Source: Clostridium sp. D33t1_170424_F3 (GTDB lineage: Bacteria > Bacillota > Clostridia > Oscillospirales > Acutalibacteraceae). Taken from it: 64,000 nt of DNA. The position numbers were made by a program, and so were the translations under genes. The notes under the pieces were generated by a model. The model did not search any database. It had not been told where the DNA came from and saw nothing but the letters and a program-made list of their open reading frames with translations. Positions 9,873-18,714 of this stretch are shown in pieces. The stretch's first letter is position 1, and each line of letters starts with the position of its first letter. The stretch is from positions 52,485-116,484 of the forward strand of contig NZ_JADPEG010000012.1 in the NCBI RefSeq assembly GCF_015667585.1, in the 5' to 3' direction.

Positions 9873-10187
9873 ATGAAACGGAATATCAAAAAAGCAATCT
9901 CAATTCTTTGTCTTTCATTGTTGTTGATGCTAAGCGTGGTTCCTGCCTTCGCTTCCACAACAAGGGGAGTTGCATGTCCATTCTGTGGTAAGAACTGTAC
10001 AAGCCGTACTCAGTATGGCTCTTGGGAACCCACCTCAAACAGACGCGACTGTATAGACTACGTAAATGGTTATGACCTCCAAGAAGAAAGGGACGTTTAT
10101 CAGGTTTATTCATGCGGAAACTGTGGTGCAAACGGAAAAGTCTTAATTAGAACAGAGACTCAATGGGTATGTCATGGATATCGTTAA
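9873..10187 (+). CDS. Secreted cysteine-rich zinc-ribbon-like small protein
   Basis: This is a 104-residue protein. The start at 9873 has an AAAGGAGG SD; an upstream in-frame start lacks one. A signal peptide ending in PAFA (about residue 27) is followed by two CxxC knuckles, CPFCGKNC and CGNCG, which look like an exported zinc ribbon. The codons are AT-rich compared with flanking genes. I do not recognise the family. The stop is followed at once by a strong terminator, so it is a single-gene transcript. It may be a small secreted factor or part of an acquired segment with the M28 peptidase, which follows at 10266. Confidence 0.65.
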   Translation: MKRNIKKAISILCLSLLLMLSVVPAFASTTRGVACPFCGKNCTSRTQYGSWEPTSNRRDCIDYVNGYDLQEERDVYQVYSCGNCGANGKVLIRTETQWVCHGYR

Positions 10188-10201
10188 TTTCGTCTTTTGA
10201 C

Positions 10202-10246
10202 AAAGCCATACAGTCATTCTCAGGAATGGCTGTATGGCTTTTATTT
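10202..10246 (+). terminator. Terminator after the Cys-rich peptide gene
   Basis: AAGCCATACAG pairs with CTGTATGGCTT and TTTTATTTT follows. It lies just before the SD of the M28 gene. Confidence 0.8.
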
Positions 10247-10265
10247 TCAGGAGGTAACGAAAATC

Positions 10266-12221
10266 ATGTCACACAAACGTATTTATTCCCTGCTGTGCGC
10301 CGTGCTCCTGCTTTTCTCATTCCCATCCTGCAAAGCAAAAGAAAACGCTATTTTTAATGATATGACCTTTTTGACATCGGAGCAGGCAAACGGCCGCCTG
10401 ACGGGGACAGAAGGAAATGAAGCTGCCAGAGATTACATAGCGGAACAGTTTCAATCAGCTGGATTGGATTTTTACGGCGCAGCGCAAAACTACTTTTTTG
10501 ATTACGAACAAACGACGCATGATCCGGCCCGGCAGACGCAAATCCTGGAAATATCCTTCTCCGACGGCACAAAAAAGGAATACCGCGCGGGGCAGGACAT
10601 CCCCTGCCTGCTGGATGACAGCGCGCAGGGACTTTCCGGGCCGTTAACATCCGATCGCAACGACCCCGATTTAAACAATAGAATTTTTCTGCAACCAATG
10701 GGAGAAACCCAAAACAGCCCGGAAGCCTGTCTCGGAATCATACAGGAGAACAACCGATTAAACGCCCTTGCGGTATCCGGCAGTGTGCCGCTGATTCCAG
10801 TTCCCTCCCCTGTTTTTTCAGAGCTGCAACAGAACGGTGTTTCCGCGGAAGCAAAAGGGGCGTTGATTTCTGAAAAGCAAACCGTGCAGAATGTCGTTGG
10901 CGTTAAAAAGGGCAAAACAGGGAAGCGGGCTATTGTCATCGGCGCGCATTTTGACCATGTGGGAAGTTACGGAGACTCAATCTACCGGGGCGCTCTGGAT
11001 AACGCCTCCGGAACCAGCGTTCTGTTGGAACTGATCCGGTTGACCGCTCAGCCGGACTTTCCCGCTCTGGAAAGCGATCTAATCTTCTGCGCGTTCAACG
11101 GGGAAGAAAGTTTGATGCAGGGCAGCAACGCTTTCGCCCAGTCGCTCGCCGGTTCCGCATATCAAACAATCAACATGATCAATGTCGACTGTGTCGGCGC
11201 TCCCTCCGTCGGCCAATTAATCGTTGAGGAAGACGGAAACAAAGAGCTGACGGAAAAATTACAAATCTTCCTCAATCAGGAAGGAATCTCCTGTACGCTG
11301 GGCGCCGCCGGAGCGAGCGACTACACAAGTTTTACCGCTTATCAAATTCCTTCCGCCGGCCTGGCCACGGAAAACGAGTCGCAGGCAACCCATATTCTGG
11401 ACGATACCATGGGGCAAATTGACCTTGACCTGCTGCGCCAGCTTGCGGAAAAACTCTGCGGGTTCCTTCCTCAACTGGATCAGGAACCGGTCCAGCCGCT
11501 GGAAACACAGGCTGGGAAATACCATATTGAATGGAAAGACATTCCCCGGGACGTATATCTGGAAGCCGTGGTGGAAGGCCGCCGTCTGGTAAAAGAGTAT
11601 TCGGTTGATTACGACGAAATAATTTATTATCCCTTTAAGGGCTTCTATTTTTATACCTCCGGAAACTACCCGCTCACCACTCCGCAGGAGGTTGCAGAAA
11701 AGTATCCGGAACTTTCGATCCCCAACGACCTGAACGGCTTGCCCTTCCGGCATTATAGAGATAACCATGCGGACGGACAACCCCTGTACGACGCGGATTC
11801 TATGGAAGACCTGCCAAAAGAGCCTACGGTTGCAGACGCCAAAAAAACAGCTGGTGCAACGCCAAGTTCTTTTGCTCTGGTTTATGGAGCCGACCATTCC
11901 GCTTTCCTTCTCGTTTGCAATCGTAAAGTCAAGCGTACCCTGATTGGGGAACCGGAGCCGGAATTCCCCGCATGGGACGCCCATCCGGAATGCACCGTGC
12001 AAAAAGCAGACGAAACAGACAAAAAATACGACAACCTGACCATTCCAGCAGCAAAAGACGGCTTGAGCTATGATTTTTTTGTTCGCAGGATCACGCCGGA
12101 GGAAGCGAACGGTGCATACGGCGACACCTTTGAATCCATTGCCATGACAGAAGCAGAAGCAGAGACCATCTACCAGGCAATCCGCGAAGTCCTGGAACCG
12201 GCGCTAAACCACCAAACCTAA
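10266..12221 (+). CDS. M28 family zinc peptidase, lipoprotein
   Basis: The 651-residue protein starts at an ATG with AGGAGGT upstream. A lipobox (LFSFPSC, Cys22) predicts lipid anchoring on the outer face of the membrane. The M28 aminopeptidase core shows the expected metal and catalytic residues: AHFDHVG (about residues 227-233), RGALDNASG, FNGEES and INVDCVG, with a late His in THILDDT. After about residue 420 there is an extra 230-residue region that I do not recognise. It probably trims extracellular peptides for nutrition. It stands alone between two terminators. Confidence 0.85.
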   Translation: MSHKRIYSLLCAVLLLFSFPSCKAKENAIFNDMTFLTSEQANGRLTGTEGNEAARDYIAEQFQSAGLDFYGAAQNYFFDYEQTTHDPARQTQILEISFSDGTKKEYRAGQDIPCLLDDSAQGLSGPLTSDRNDPDLNNRIFLQPMGETQNSPEACLGIIQENNRLNALAVSGSVPLIPVPSPVFSELQQNGVSAEAKGALISEKQTVQNVVGVKKGKTGKRAIVIGAHFDHVGSYGDSIYRGALDNASGTSVLLELIRLTAQPDFPALESDLIFCAFNGEESLMQGSNAFAQSLAGSAYQTINMINVDCVGAPSVGQLIVEEDGNKELTEKLQIFLNQEGISCTLGAAGASDYTSFTAYQIPSAGLATENESQATHILDDTMGQIDLDLLRQLAEKLCGFLPQLDQEPVQPLETQAGKYHIEWKDIPRDVYLEAVVEGRRLVKEYSVDYDEIIYYPFKGFYFYTSGNYPLTTPQEVAEKYPELSIPNDLNGLPFRHYRDNHADGQPLYDADSMEDLPKEPTVADAKKTAGATPSSFALVYGADHSAFLLVCNRKVKRTLIGEPEPEFPAWDAHPECTVQKADETDKKYDNLTIPAAKDGLSYDFFVRRITPEEANGAYGDTFESIAMTEAEAETIYQAIREVLEPALNHQT

Positions 12222-12222
12222 A

Positions 12223-12266
12223 AAATCCTCCACAGGCGCGGGCATCCGCAACTCTGTGGAGGATTT
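12223..12266. terminator. Bidirectional terminator between M28 gene and trpB2
   Basis: AAATCCTCCACAG and CTGTGGAGGATTT form a 13-pair stem between two convergent genes. A-rich and T-rich flanks allow it to work for both strands. Confidence 0.8.
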
Positions 12267-12278
12267 CATTTCTATTTT

Positions 12279-13661
12279 TTACTCCTGAATGCCCGGAATC
12301 TTCGGCAGGGAATCGAATCCCGGCTGCAAATCCGCGTCGGTGGGGATATAATCCGTCATGGTCTTTTCCATATAAGAGGTATACGCGGTCATGTCGAAAT
12401 ATCCGGTGCCGGTCAGGCCGAACAGGATGGTCTTCTCCTCGCCGGTCTCCTTGCACTTGAGCGCCTCGTCGATGGCGACGCGGATGGCGTGTGCGGACTC
12501 CGGCGCGGGCAGGATGGTCTCCACACGGGCGAACAGCGTCGCCGCGTCAAATACCTTCGTCTGCTCCACAGAGCGGGCCTCGTCGATCCAGCCGTCGTGA
12601 TAGAGCTTGGAGACGATCGGGGACATGCCGTGGTAGCGCAGGCCGCCCGCGTGGTTGGCGGACGGGATAAAGCCGCTGCCCAGCGTGTACATGCGGGCCA
12701 GAGGCGTGACCTTGCCGGTGTCGCAGAAATCGTACGCATAGCGGCCGCGGGTCAGGGACGGGCAGGAGGCCGGTTCCACCGCGATGAAATACGGGTTCTT
12801 TCTGCCCAGCAGTTTATCCTGCATGAACGGCGCAATCAGGCCGCCGATGTTGGAGCCGCCGCCCGCGCAGCCGATCACAATATCCGGGTATTCGCCCAGA
12901 ATATCCATCGCCTTCTTGGCCTCCAGGCCGATGATGGACTGATGCAGCAGCACCTGGTTCAGCACGGAACCGAGCACATAGCGGTAGCCGTCGTGCGTGG
13001 TAGCGACTTCAATCGCCTCGGAGATTGCACAGCCCAGGCTGCCCGTGGTATCCGGGTCGCCCGCCAGGATGGCGCGGCCCACCTGCGTGGTGTCGCTGGG
13101 GCTGGGAATCACGTTCGCGCCGAAGGTCTGGATGATCGCCTTGCGGTACGGCTTCTGGTTATAGGAACCCTTGACCATGAACACCGTCAGCGGCAATCCG
13201 AAATACGCGCACGCCTCGGCAAGAGCGGTACCCCACTGGCCCGCGCCGGTTTCCGTCGTCAGACCCTTCAGGCCCTGCTTCTTGGCGTAATACGCCTGCG
13301 CCACGGCGGAATTCAGCTTGTGGCTGCCGGAGGTGTTGTTGCCCTCGAATTTAAAATAAATCTTTGCGGGCGTATCCAGATACTTTTCCAGATCGTACGC
13401 GCGGTTGAGCGGGGACGGGCGGTACGCCTTATAGATGTCCAGAATTTCGTTTGGAATATCATAGTATGCGGTTTTGCCGTCCATCTCCTGCTTAGCAAGC
13501 TCCTCGCAGAAAATCGGGTACAGCTCCTCCGTTTTGATGGGTTCGAACGTCGCCGGGTTGAGCAGCGGGTCCGGCTGCTCCTTCATATCCGCGCGCATGT
13601 TATACCACTGCGTCGGCATCTGCTCCTCGGTCAAATTAAATCTGTGCGGAATGTGCGCCAT
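12279..13661 (-). CDS. trpB: TrpB2-type tryptophan synthase beta chain
   Basis: The 460-residue PLP enzyme belongs to the long TrpB2 class. The PLP lysine is Lys115 in NNTSGSHKLNSA, and the phosphate-binding loop is GCAGGGSN. TrpB enzymes make L-tryptophan from indole and L-serine (or phosphoserine in some TrpB2 enzymes). No trpA lies nearby, as usual for TrpB2, so it may salvage indole or act with a distant TrpA. A T-box leader with a UGG specifier stands directly upstream, which supports a tryptophan role. Confidence 0.9.
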   Translation of the reverse strand: MAHIPHRFNLTEEQMPTQWYNMRADMKEQPDPLLNPATFEPIKTEELYPIFCEELAKQEMDGKTAYYDIPNEILDIYKAYRPSPLNRAYDLEKYLDTPAKIYFKFEGNNTSGSHKLNSAVAQAYYAKKQGLKGLTTETGAGQWGTALAEACAYFGLPLTVFMVKGSYNQKPYRKAIIQTFGANVIPSPSDTTQVGRAILAGDPDTTGSLGCAISEAIEVATTHDGYRYVLGSVLNQVLLHQSIIGLEAKKAMDILGEYPDIVIGCAGGGSNIGGLIAPFMQDKLLGRKNPYFIAVEPASCPSLTRGRYAYDFCDTGKVTPLARMYTLGSGFIPSANHAGGLRYHGMSPIVSKLYHDGWIDEARSVEQTKVFDAATLFARVETILPAPESAHAIRVAIDEALKCKETGEEKTILFGLTGTGYFDMTAYTSYMEKTMTDYIPTDADLQPGFDSLPKIPGIQE

Positions 13662-13804
13662 CGTTATTGCCTCCTTCTGTTTTCACTCAGATAAAAAATC
13701 GTCGTGCTTTCTAATATCCTGAGCGCTTTCCCGGTTAGCCTGATAGAAAAGGATTTTTTGTTACGTTTAGAAGTGGAAAATCTGATGATTTTCTTAATGT
13801 AATA

Positions 13805-14065
13805 AAAAAATAAACCCTTGCCCCTTGATTCAGGGACAAGAGCCTTCACTCCTGCGGTACCACCCGGATTGCGCTTGCGCGCCGCTTATTCCGTACACTT
13901 CTATGTACGCTCCCTTGGTAACGGGCGGAGCTCCCGTCAACGGCTACTCAACTTTTTCACCGTGCCCTCCGAAGTCCATTCCACCGGCTGCACCCGCCGC
14001 GCTTCCACCGTCCGCGGCTCTCTTTTGAGCGTCTTGCCTATGTACTACTCTTCATCATCGGTTTA
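13805..14065 (-). promoter_or_regulatory. T-box riboswitch, tryptophan specific
   Basis: On the minus strand the leader has the stem I start GATGAAGAGTAGTA, the AGAGAG and GGTGGAAGC elements and the T-box GGGTGGTACCGC (13854-13865), which pairs with the NCCA end of uncharged tRNA. The terminator stem CTTGTCCCT/AGGGGCAAG is followed by T-rich DNA. The specifier reads GAA-TGG-A with TGG at 13976-13978, the tryptophan codon. Low charged tRNA-Trp should therefore open transcription of trpB2, whose start is about 145 bases downstream. Confidence 0.9.
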
Positions 14066-14189
14066 TTTTGTTGATTTCATTATAGGAATCCCGAACGGAT
14101 TTGTCAAGCGGAAGTGTAAAATATTTTTGTTATTTCCTGTTCTCCGGCAGATTTCTGTAAATAATACGGAATATGGATGGCCGTTTGAC

Positions 14190-14218
14190 TTGCAAATTTC
14201 CAACAGGCAGTATATAAT
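14190..14218 (+). promoter_or_regulatory. Promoter of the SseB-like gene
   Basis: TTGCAA (14190-14195), a 17-base spacer and TATAAT (14213-14218) stand 35 bases before the start codon. Confidence 0.55.
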
Positions 14219-14253
14219 CATACAAATACTATTTTTTCAGGAGGAACCGATTT

Positions 14254-15021
14254 ATGCAGCTTAACCAACCCGTAAAAAATCCGGCGTTTATTAGCAAGCT
14301 GAAACAGTTTGATGAAGATAAAACGAGGAAAAACGAACTGGAACTGATTCAGGAACTGCGCCAGATGCAGTACCTGACCCCTGTGACTCTGGTGGGCAAA
14401 GATGAAAACGGCCGGCCGGCGGAAAAAGTACAGGTAAAATTCCGTGCCGCCACCAGCACCCAGGGCGAAAGCTTCTTCGCGATGTTCTCCGACATGGACG
14501 AGCTGTCCAAATGGGCGGGCGATTCCAACGACACCATGACTCTGACCTATGAGGAGCTGGAGCGTCTGGTCAACTCCCAGGCGGAGGAAATCGCGGGCTT
14601 TGTGGTCAATCCCAGCCATCAGAATCTGATCATCCGCAAGGCGACCATGAACAAAATCTCCCATCCGTTCCAGCAGACGCAGATCAGCCCGGATATGGTC
14701 GTGCTGAGCAAACCCGAGCCGTCCCCGAAAAAGCTGATTAAGGCGATGAACACCTTCTTTAAGGACTGCAATGAGGTTCTGAGCGCATGGCTGTTCCAGG
14801 CCAACTACAAGGCCAACCCGGACGAGCCGCATTTCCTGGTCGTTATCAGCCTGACCAACGGCGCGGATCAGGAGAAGGTCTTCCGCAGCACGGTGGACGC
14901 GGTGCGCGGCGATTTGGAAGCGGGCCAGTACCTCGACCTGATGCCGTCCAGCGGCAAGTTCGGCAAGGAAGCCATTGAGGACAAAACGCCCTTCTACCGC
15001 AAAGGTCTTGAGACGGAATAA
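14254..15021 (+). CDS. SseB-domain protein
   Basis: This 255-residue protein fits the enhanced-serine-sensitivity SseB family: an N-terminal alpha/beta domain with the phrase MFSDMDELSKW and a C-terminal domain with LFQANYKANPDEPHFLVVISL. There is no signal peptide, so it should be cytoplasmic. The biochemical role of SseB proteins is unknown. AGGAGGAA precedes the start. The gene ends four bases before the DNA glycosylase start, so the two are probably translationally coupled. Confidence 0.75.
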   Translation: MQLNQPVKNPAFISKLKQFDEDKTRKNELELIQELRQMQYLTPVTLVGKDENGRPAEKVQVKFRAATSTQGESFFAMFSDMDELSKWAGDSNDTMTLTYEELERLVNSQAEEIAGFVVNPSHQNLIIRKATMNKISHPFQQTQISPDMVVLSKPEPSPKKLIKAMNTFFKDCNEVLSAWLFQANYKANPDEPHFLVVISLTNGADQEKVFRSTVDAVRGDLEAGQYLDLMPSSGKFGKEAIEDKTPFYRKGLETE

Positions 15022-15025
15022 TCCG

Positions 15026-15817
15026 ATGGATCTGCGTGAATTTGACTTACATGCAACGCTGGAATGCGGGCAATGCTTCCGCTGGGACCGGCAGCCCGAC
15101 GGCTCTTATCAGGGCGTCGCGGGCGGCCGCGTCCTGCGGGTTTCCAACGACAATCTGGAAACCGCTTTGCAGGACCCGTTCTGGCGTACATACTTTGATG
15201 CGGCGCGCGACTATGCGGGCATCCGGCAGGAGCTTTCCTCCCTGGATGCGGCATTGGCGCGCGCCGCCGCATATGCGCCCGGGATCCGCATCCTGAACCA
15301 GGACCCGTGGGAGGCGCTCTGTTCCTTCATCATCTCACAGAACAACAATATCCCGCGCATCAGGGGGATTATCTCCCGGCTCTGCGCGTCGTTTGGGGAA
15401 CCGCTGGAAGAAGGCGTATTTGACTTTCCCACCCCGGAACGCCTCGCTTCGCTCGACGCAGAAGCGCTCGCGCCCCTGCGCTGCGGTTTTCGCGCGCGGT
15501 ATATTTTGGACGCGGCGCGTAAAATCGCCTCCGGCGCAGTTGATCTGGAGCAGGCGCGCCGTTTGCCGTTCGACGAAGCGCGCGCCAGCCTGATGACCAT
15601 TGTGGGCGTGGGACCGAAGGTGGCGGACTGCGCCCTCTTATACGGCCTGCACCGGCTGGACGCGTTCCCGATGGACGTATGGATGAAGCGCGCCATGAAG
15701 GAGCTGTTCCCCGGCAAAACGCCCGCGGATTTCGGCCCCAACGCCGGAATCGCCCAGCAGTACATCTTCCACTTTATCAGGACCTCCGGTCAGGACGGCC
15801 GGCCCGTAGCTGTATAG
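15026..15817 (+). CDS. ogg: 8-oxoguanine DNA glycosylase (OGG family)
   Basis: This 263-residue protein has the OGG N-terminal domain (ECGQCFRW) and the helix-hairpin-helix-GPD core. Lys198 in GVGPKVADC and Asp217 in FPMDVW stand 19 residues apart, as do the catalytic Lys and Asp of human OGG1. The SQNNNIPRI strand is also typical. It should remove 8-oxoguanine and cut the abasic site. The start at 15026 is chosen because the family begins near MDLREFDL; the upstream in-frame Met lies inside the preceding gene. It appears coupled to the SseB gene. Confidence 0.88.
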   Translation: MDLREFDLHATLECGQCFRWDRQPDGSYQGVAGGRVLRVSNDNLETALQDPFWRTYFDAARDYAGIRQELSSLDAALARAAAYAPGIRILNQDPWEALCSFIISQNNNIPRIRGIISRLCASFGEPLEEGVFDFPTPERLASLDAEALAPLRCGFRARYILDAARKIASGAVDLEQARRLPFDEARASLMTIVGVGPKVADCALLYGLHRLDAFPMDVWMKRAMKELFPGKTPADFGPNAGIAQQYIFHFIRTSGQDGRPVAV

Positions 15818-15918
15818 AAAGAAATTTCCCAGGTGTCGCCGGACGGAAAGAACCCGCTCCCGTAGAGTGATGACCCAATTTCATGTATCCTAATATATCT
15901 AATAAAGGGGGAACCTTT

Positions 15919-16533
15919 GTGAAAAACGAGCTGGAAAAGTGCATGGCGGGCGAATGGTACGACTGCCACGACTCCATTTTCCTGGAGTTTAAGCGCAAGA
16001 CGCGGGAGCTGCTCCCCAGATACAACGCCCTGCCCTATGAGCAGAAGGCGGAGAAACGCGCTGTTTTGGAGGAACTGCTCGGCGGGATTGGGACAAACGT
16101 CTCCATCGGCAGCCATTTTACCTGCGATTACGGCTGCAATATCTATTTTGGAAACAACGTCTCCGTCAACATGAACTGCACCTTTGTGGACTGCAACAGG
16201 ATTACGGTGGGAAGCAACGTGCTAATTGCCTCCAACGTGCAGATTTACACCGCGTCCCATCCCGTGGAGCTGGCGGACCGTCTTACCCCGGACTGGTCGC
16301 CGGAAAGCGGCGAATACTTCTGCCGCACCTACGCCCTACCCGTCTCCATCGGGGACGGCTGCTGGATCGGCGGCGGCGTAATCATCCTGCCGGGCGTCTC
16401 CATCGGCGCGGGCAGTGTGATCGGCGCGGGAAGCGTGGTAACAAAGGACATCCCGGCAAACTGCGTGGCGGTGGGCAGTCCCTGCCGGCCGGTCCGCTTC
16501 ATCAACGGCGCGGAGCCGCCGGAGAATCGCTGA
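15919..16533 (+). CDS. Maltose/galactoside O-acetyltransferase family protein
   Basis: This 204-residue left-handed beta-helix acetyltransferase begins with the Maa/LacA-type helical domain (KCMAGEWYDC...LLPRYN) and continues with hexapeptide repeats, TASHPVEL with the catalytic His, and GDGCWIGGGVIILPGVSIGAGSVIGAGSVVTKDIP. It uses acetyl-CoA to acetylate a sugar; the acceptor is unknown. The GTG start at 15919 is chosen because AAAGGGGG lies 7 bases upstream; an upstream ATG at 15883 has no SD. Confidence 0.85.
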   Translation: MKNELEKCMAGEWYDCHDSIFLEFKRKTRELLPRYNALPYEQKAEKRAVLEELLGGIGTNVSIGSHFTCDYGCNIYFGNNVSVNMNCTFVDCNRITVGSNVLIASNVQIYTASHPVELADRLTPDWSPESGEYFCRTYALPVSIGDGCWIGGGVIILPGVSIGAGSVIGAGSVVTKDIPANCVAVGSPCRPVRFINGAEPPENR

Positions 16534-16637
16534 GGCGGCGCGCTAAAAACAAACTTCCGATTCCATCAAAAAGTATTCCCTTTTTGTAGAATATGCGTTA
16601 TAATAAAGGCATCTAAAAGATTAGGAGTGTGATTCCA

Positions 16638-17576
16638 ATGGCATTGGTAAATACCAAGGAAATGTTCCAGAAAGCATACGACGGCGGCTATGCAATCGGC
16701 GCGTTCAATATTAACGATATGGAAATCATCCAGGGCATCATGGGCGCCTGCGCAGACCTGAAAGCACCTGTGATCCTGCAGGTTTCCTCCAGCGCCCGCA
16801 AATACGCCCATCCGGCCTATCTGGTCAAGATGGTCGAGGCTGCGTGCAAAGAGAACCCGGAAATCCCGGTCGCCCTGCACCTGGATCACGGCTCTTCCTA
16901 TGAGCTGTGCAAGGCCTGCATCGACGACGGCTTTACTTCCGTTATGTTCGACGGCTCCTCCAAGCCGTACGAAGAGAACGTGGAAGAAGCCCGCAAAGTC
17001 GTAGAGTATGCGCATAAATACAACGTTACCGTTGAAGCGGAACTGGGCCAGTTGGCTGGCGTAGAGGACGAAGTCGAGGTCGCGGACGACAACGCACAGT
17101 TCACCGATCCGAACGAAGTCCAGGATTTTGTAACACGGACAGGCGTGGACTCCCTTGCCATCGCAATCGGCACGAGCCACGGTGCTTACAAATTCAAGCC
17201 CGGCCAGAACCCGAAGCTGCGTCTCGATATTCTTCAGGAAGTCGCAAACCGTCTCCCGGGCTTCCCGATCGTCCTGCACGGCGCCTCCTCTGTCCTCCCG
17301 GAGTACGTGCAGATGGTCAACCAGTTCGGCGGCAAAATGCCCGACGCAATCGGCATTCCGGAAGAAATGCTTCGTGAAGCGGCGAAGATGGCAGTCTGCA
17401 AGATCAACGTCGACTCCGACCTGCGTCTTGCCATGACCGCAACCGTCCGCAAGTATTTTGCGGAGAATCCGTCCCACTTTGATCCCCGTCAGTATCTGGG
17501 TGTCGCGCGCGACGCGATCCAGGGTCTGGTGGCTCACAAGATCAAGACGGTTCTCGGCTGCGAAGGCAAAGCTTAA
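16638..17576 (+). CDS. fba: Class II fructose-bisphosphate aldolase
   Basis: The 312-residue enzyme splits fructose 1,6-bisphosphate in glycolysis. The zinc site motif HLDHGSS and the YEENVEEAR, EAELGQLAG, GTSHGAYKF and LHGASSV motifs are all present. The start at 16638 follows AGGAG at 11 bases; the upstream in-frame GTG is too close to that SD. It is a monocistronic gene with a strong terminator. Confidence 0.93.
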   Translation: MALVNTKEMFQKAYDGGYAIGAFNINDMEIIQGIMGACADLKAPVILQVSSSARKYAHPAYLVKMVEAACKENPEIPVALHLDHGSSYELCKACIDDGFTSVMFDGSSKPYEENVEEARKVVEYAHKYNVTVEAELGQLAGVEDEVEVADDNAQFTDPNEVQDFVTRTGVDSLAIAIGTSHGAYKFKPGQNPKLRLDILQEVANRLPGFPIVLHGASSVLPEYVQMVNQFGGKMPDAIGIPEEMLREAAKMAVCKINVDSDLRLAMTATVRKYFAENPSHFDPRQYLGVARDAIQGLVAHKIKTVLGCEGKA

Positions 17577-17600
17577 TCGGAACACTTTCTTGAAACGATC

Positions 17601-17638
17601 AACCCCCGCTTGTTCAAATGGACAAGCGGGGGTTTTAT
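17601..17638 (+). terminator. Terminator of fba
   Basis: AACCCCCGCTTGT and its complement GACAAGCGGGGGTT are followed by TTATTTT. Confidence 0.88.
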
Positions 17639-17650
17639 TTTGGACCGCAT

Positions 17651-18094
17651 TCATGGCAAGCAATGCAGAATATGATTCAGACGCTTCACATCCTGCGGCT
17701 TTATCTCCAATATAACCAAGGGGTCACCCGTTCCGCCGTAGATACAATCGTATTGCAGGAGCCTGTCATCGAACAGGCAGGGCAGACCGTATCCGACCAG
17801 CGGTACAGCGCCCGCCGGATACCCGGTTGCTTTTTCCACCTTCTTTCGATCCGCCAATTTTAGTTTTGTATAGCCGAAGTCTTGTTTCATCGCTTCAAAA
17901 TCCAAACGGCCGCGGTTGGCCGACACAATACAGGCCAGCAACCCGTTCTCCGTTTGAAGAATCAGAGTTGGGGCCAGCTTTTCAACGTCATAATATTCCT
18001 GCGCATCCTGTGCTGACAAAATCGGCTTGTCCTGCCGGATCAGTCGAAAGTTCGCCTGCGCTTCGGTCAGAAGCCGTTCCAAATCGAATACCAT
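17651..18094 (-). CDS. YbaK/EbsC-type aminoacyl-tRNA deacylase-like protein
   Basis: About 147 residues show the YbaK/ProX editing-domain pattern: a Lys in DFGYTKLKLADRKKVEKATGY, then GAVPLVGYG and a late YGGTGDPLVILEI strand. Family members hydrolyse mischarged tRNA. The start at 18094 is preferred over one 18 codons upstream that would begin with basic sequence and no SD. It follows the small protein at 18145-18441 in the same direction. Confidence 0.72.
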   Translation of the reverse strand: MVFDLERLLTEAQANFRLIRQDKPILSAQDAQEYYDVEKLAPTLILQTENGLLACIVSANRGRLDFEAMKQDFGYTKLKLADRKKVEKATGYPAGAVPLVGYGLPCLFDDRLLQYDCIYGGTGDPLVILEIKPQDVKRLNHILHCLP

Positions 18095-18144
18095 CAAACA
18101 AACCTGCCTTTCTGCAATACATCTTCTACTTTGCTTCGGATGTC

Positions 18145-18441
18145 TCAATTGTTCTTCTCCGGCATGACCTCCTCTTTTCCGGTGAACACATCGGTCATCA
18201 GCAGGGCCCCCAGCTTAAACCCGTACTGGAAGGACTGCGCACCGTACATCGTTATAGACTGGTAATATAAATCGTCCAGTTTTTCAAAGCGGGCTTTATC
18301 CTCCTGCGTGAGCTTTTCTTCAAAGTATTTTTTCTCATCCGAAATCGCATAGTTGACGGGCCAATATGCGGGGTCGTCCGGTACAATCCGTTCTTCCGGC
18401 AAAATCTCGCCCCGGAACAGCGCTTTTATCATTGAATCCAT
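18145..18441 (-). CDS. Small hypothetical protein, DUF6809-like
   Basis: This is a roughly 98-residue, mostly helical acidic protein. The pattern (short N-terminal LFRGEILPEER, a middle helix and a C-terminal QYGFKLGALLMTDVF) resembles the DUF6809 family of clostridial small proteins of unknown role. AAAGGA lies 10 bases before the Met at 18441, which is preferred over the Met three codons upstream. It probably forms an operon with the YbaK-like gene, 50 bases downstream. Confidence 0.55.
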   Translation of the reverse strand: MDSMIKALFRGEILPEERIVPDDPAYWPVNYAISDEKKYFEEKLTQEDKARFEKLDDLYYQSITMYGAQSFQYGFKLGALLMTDVFTGKEEVMPEKNN

Positions 18442-18475
18442 CGATCTCATTTCCTTTCTCAGGTGACAAGCTCTC

Positions 18476-18516
18476 TTGAAAGATCAAACGGTACAGTGTA
18501 TAATAATTTGTACCGT
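18476..18516 (+). promoter_or_regulatory. Promoter with embedded inverted repeat
   Basis: TTGAAA (18476-18481), a 17-base spacer and TATAAT (18499-18504) make a near-consensus promoter. ACGGTACA (18488-18495) and TGTACCGT (18509-18516) flank the -10 box as a perfect inverted repeat, suggesting a repressor site. Confidence 0.6.
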
Positions 18517-18590
18517 GCGAGCTGAAAAGAGCGTGTCGGTGTTTGGGGAGTGGCGTTCTTCTTTAGGCGGAGCGCGCCACTTCCTTTTTT
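18511..18590 (+). ncRNA. Candidate small RNA
   Basis: The promoter at 18476-18504 would start a transcript near 18511. A hairpin with GGAGTGGCG and CGCCACTTCC arms followed by six T ends near 18590. No credible ORF lies between, so this is a possible 80-base RNA or an attenuated leader for the RHH gene at 18715. Existence of the transcript is inferred. Confidence 0.4.
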
Positions 18591-18714
18591 ATTTGCTATT
18601 TAGCTGCTCATTCTAACCCCCTTTTTGTTTTGTGTTACATATATGTATTATATAATTGTGTTATATAAAAGTCAAGCAAAAACCGTTATACTTTATAATA
18701 TAGGAGGTGACACA

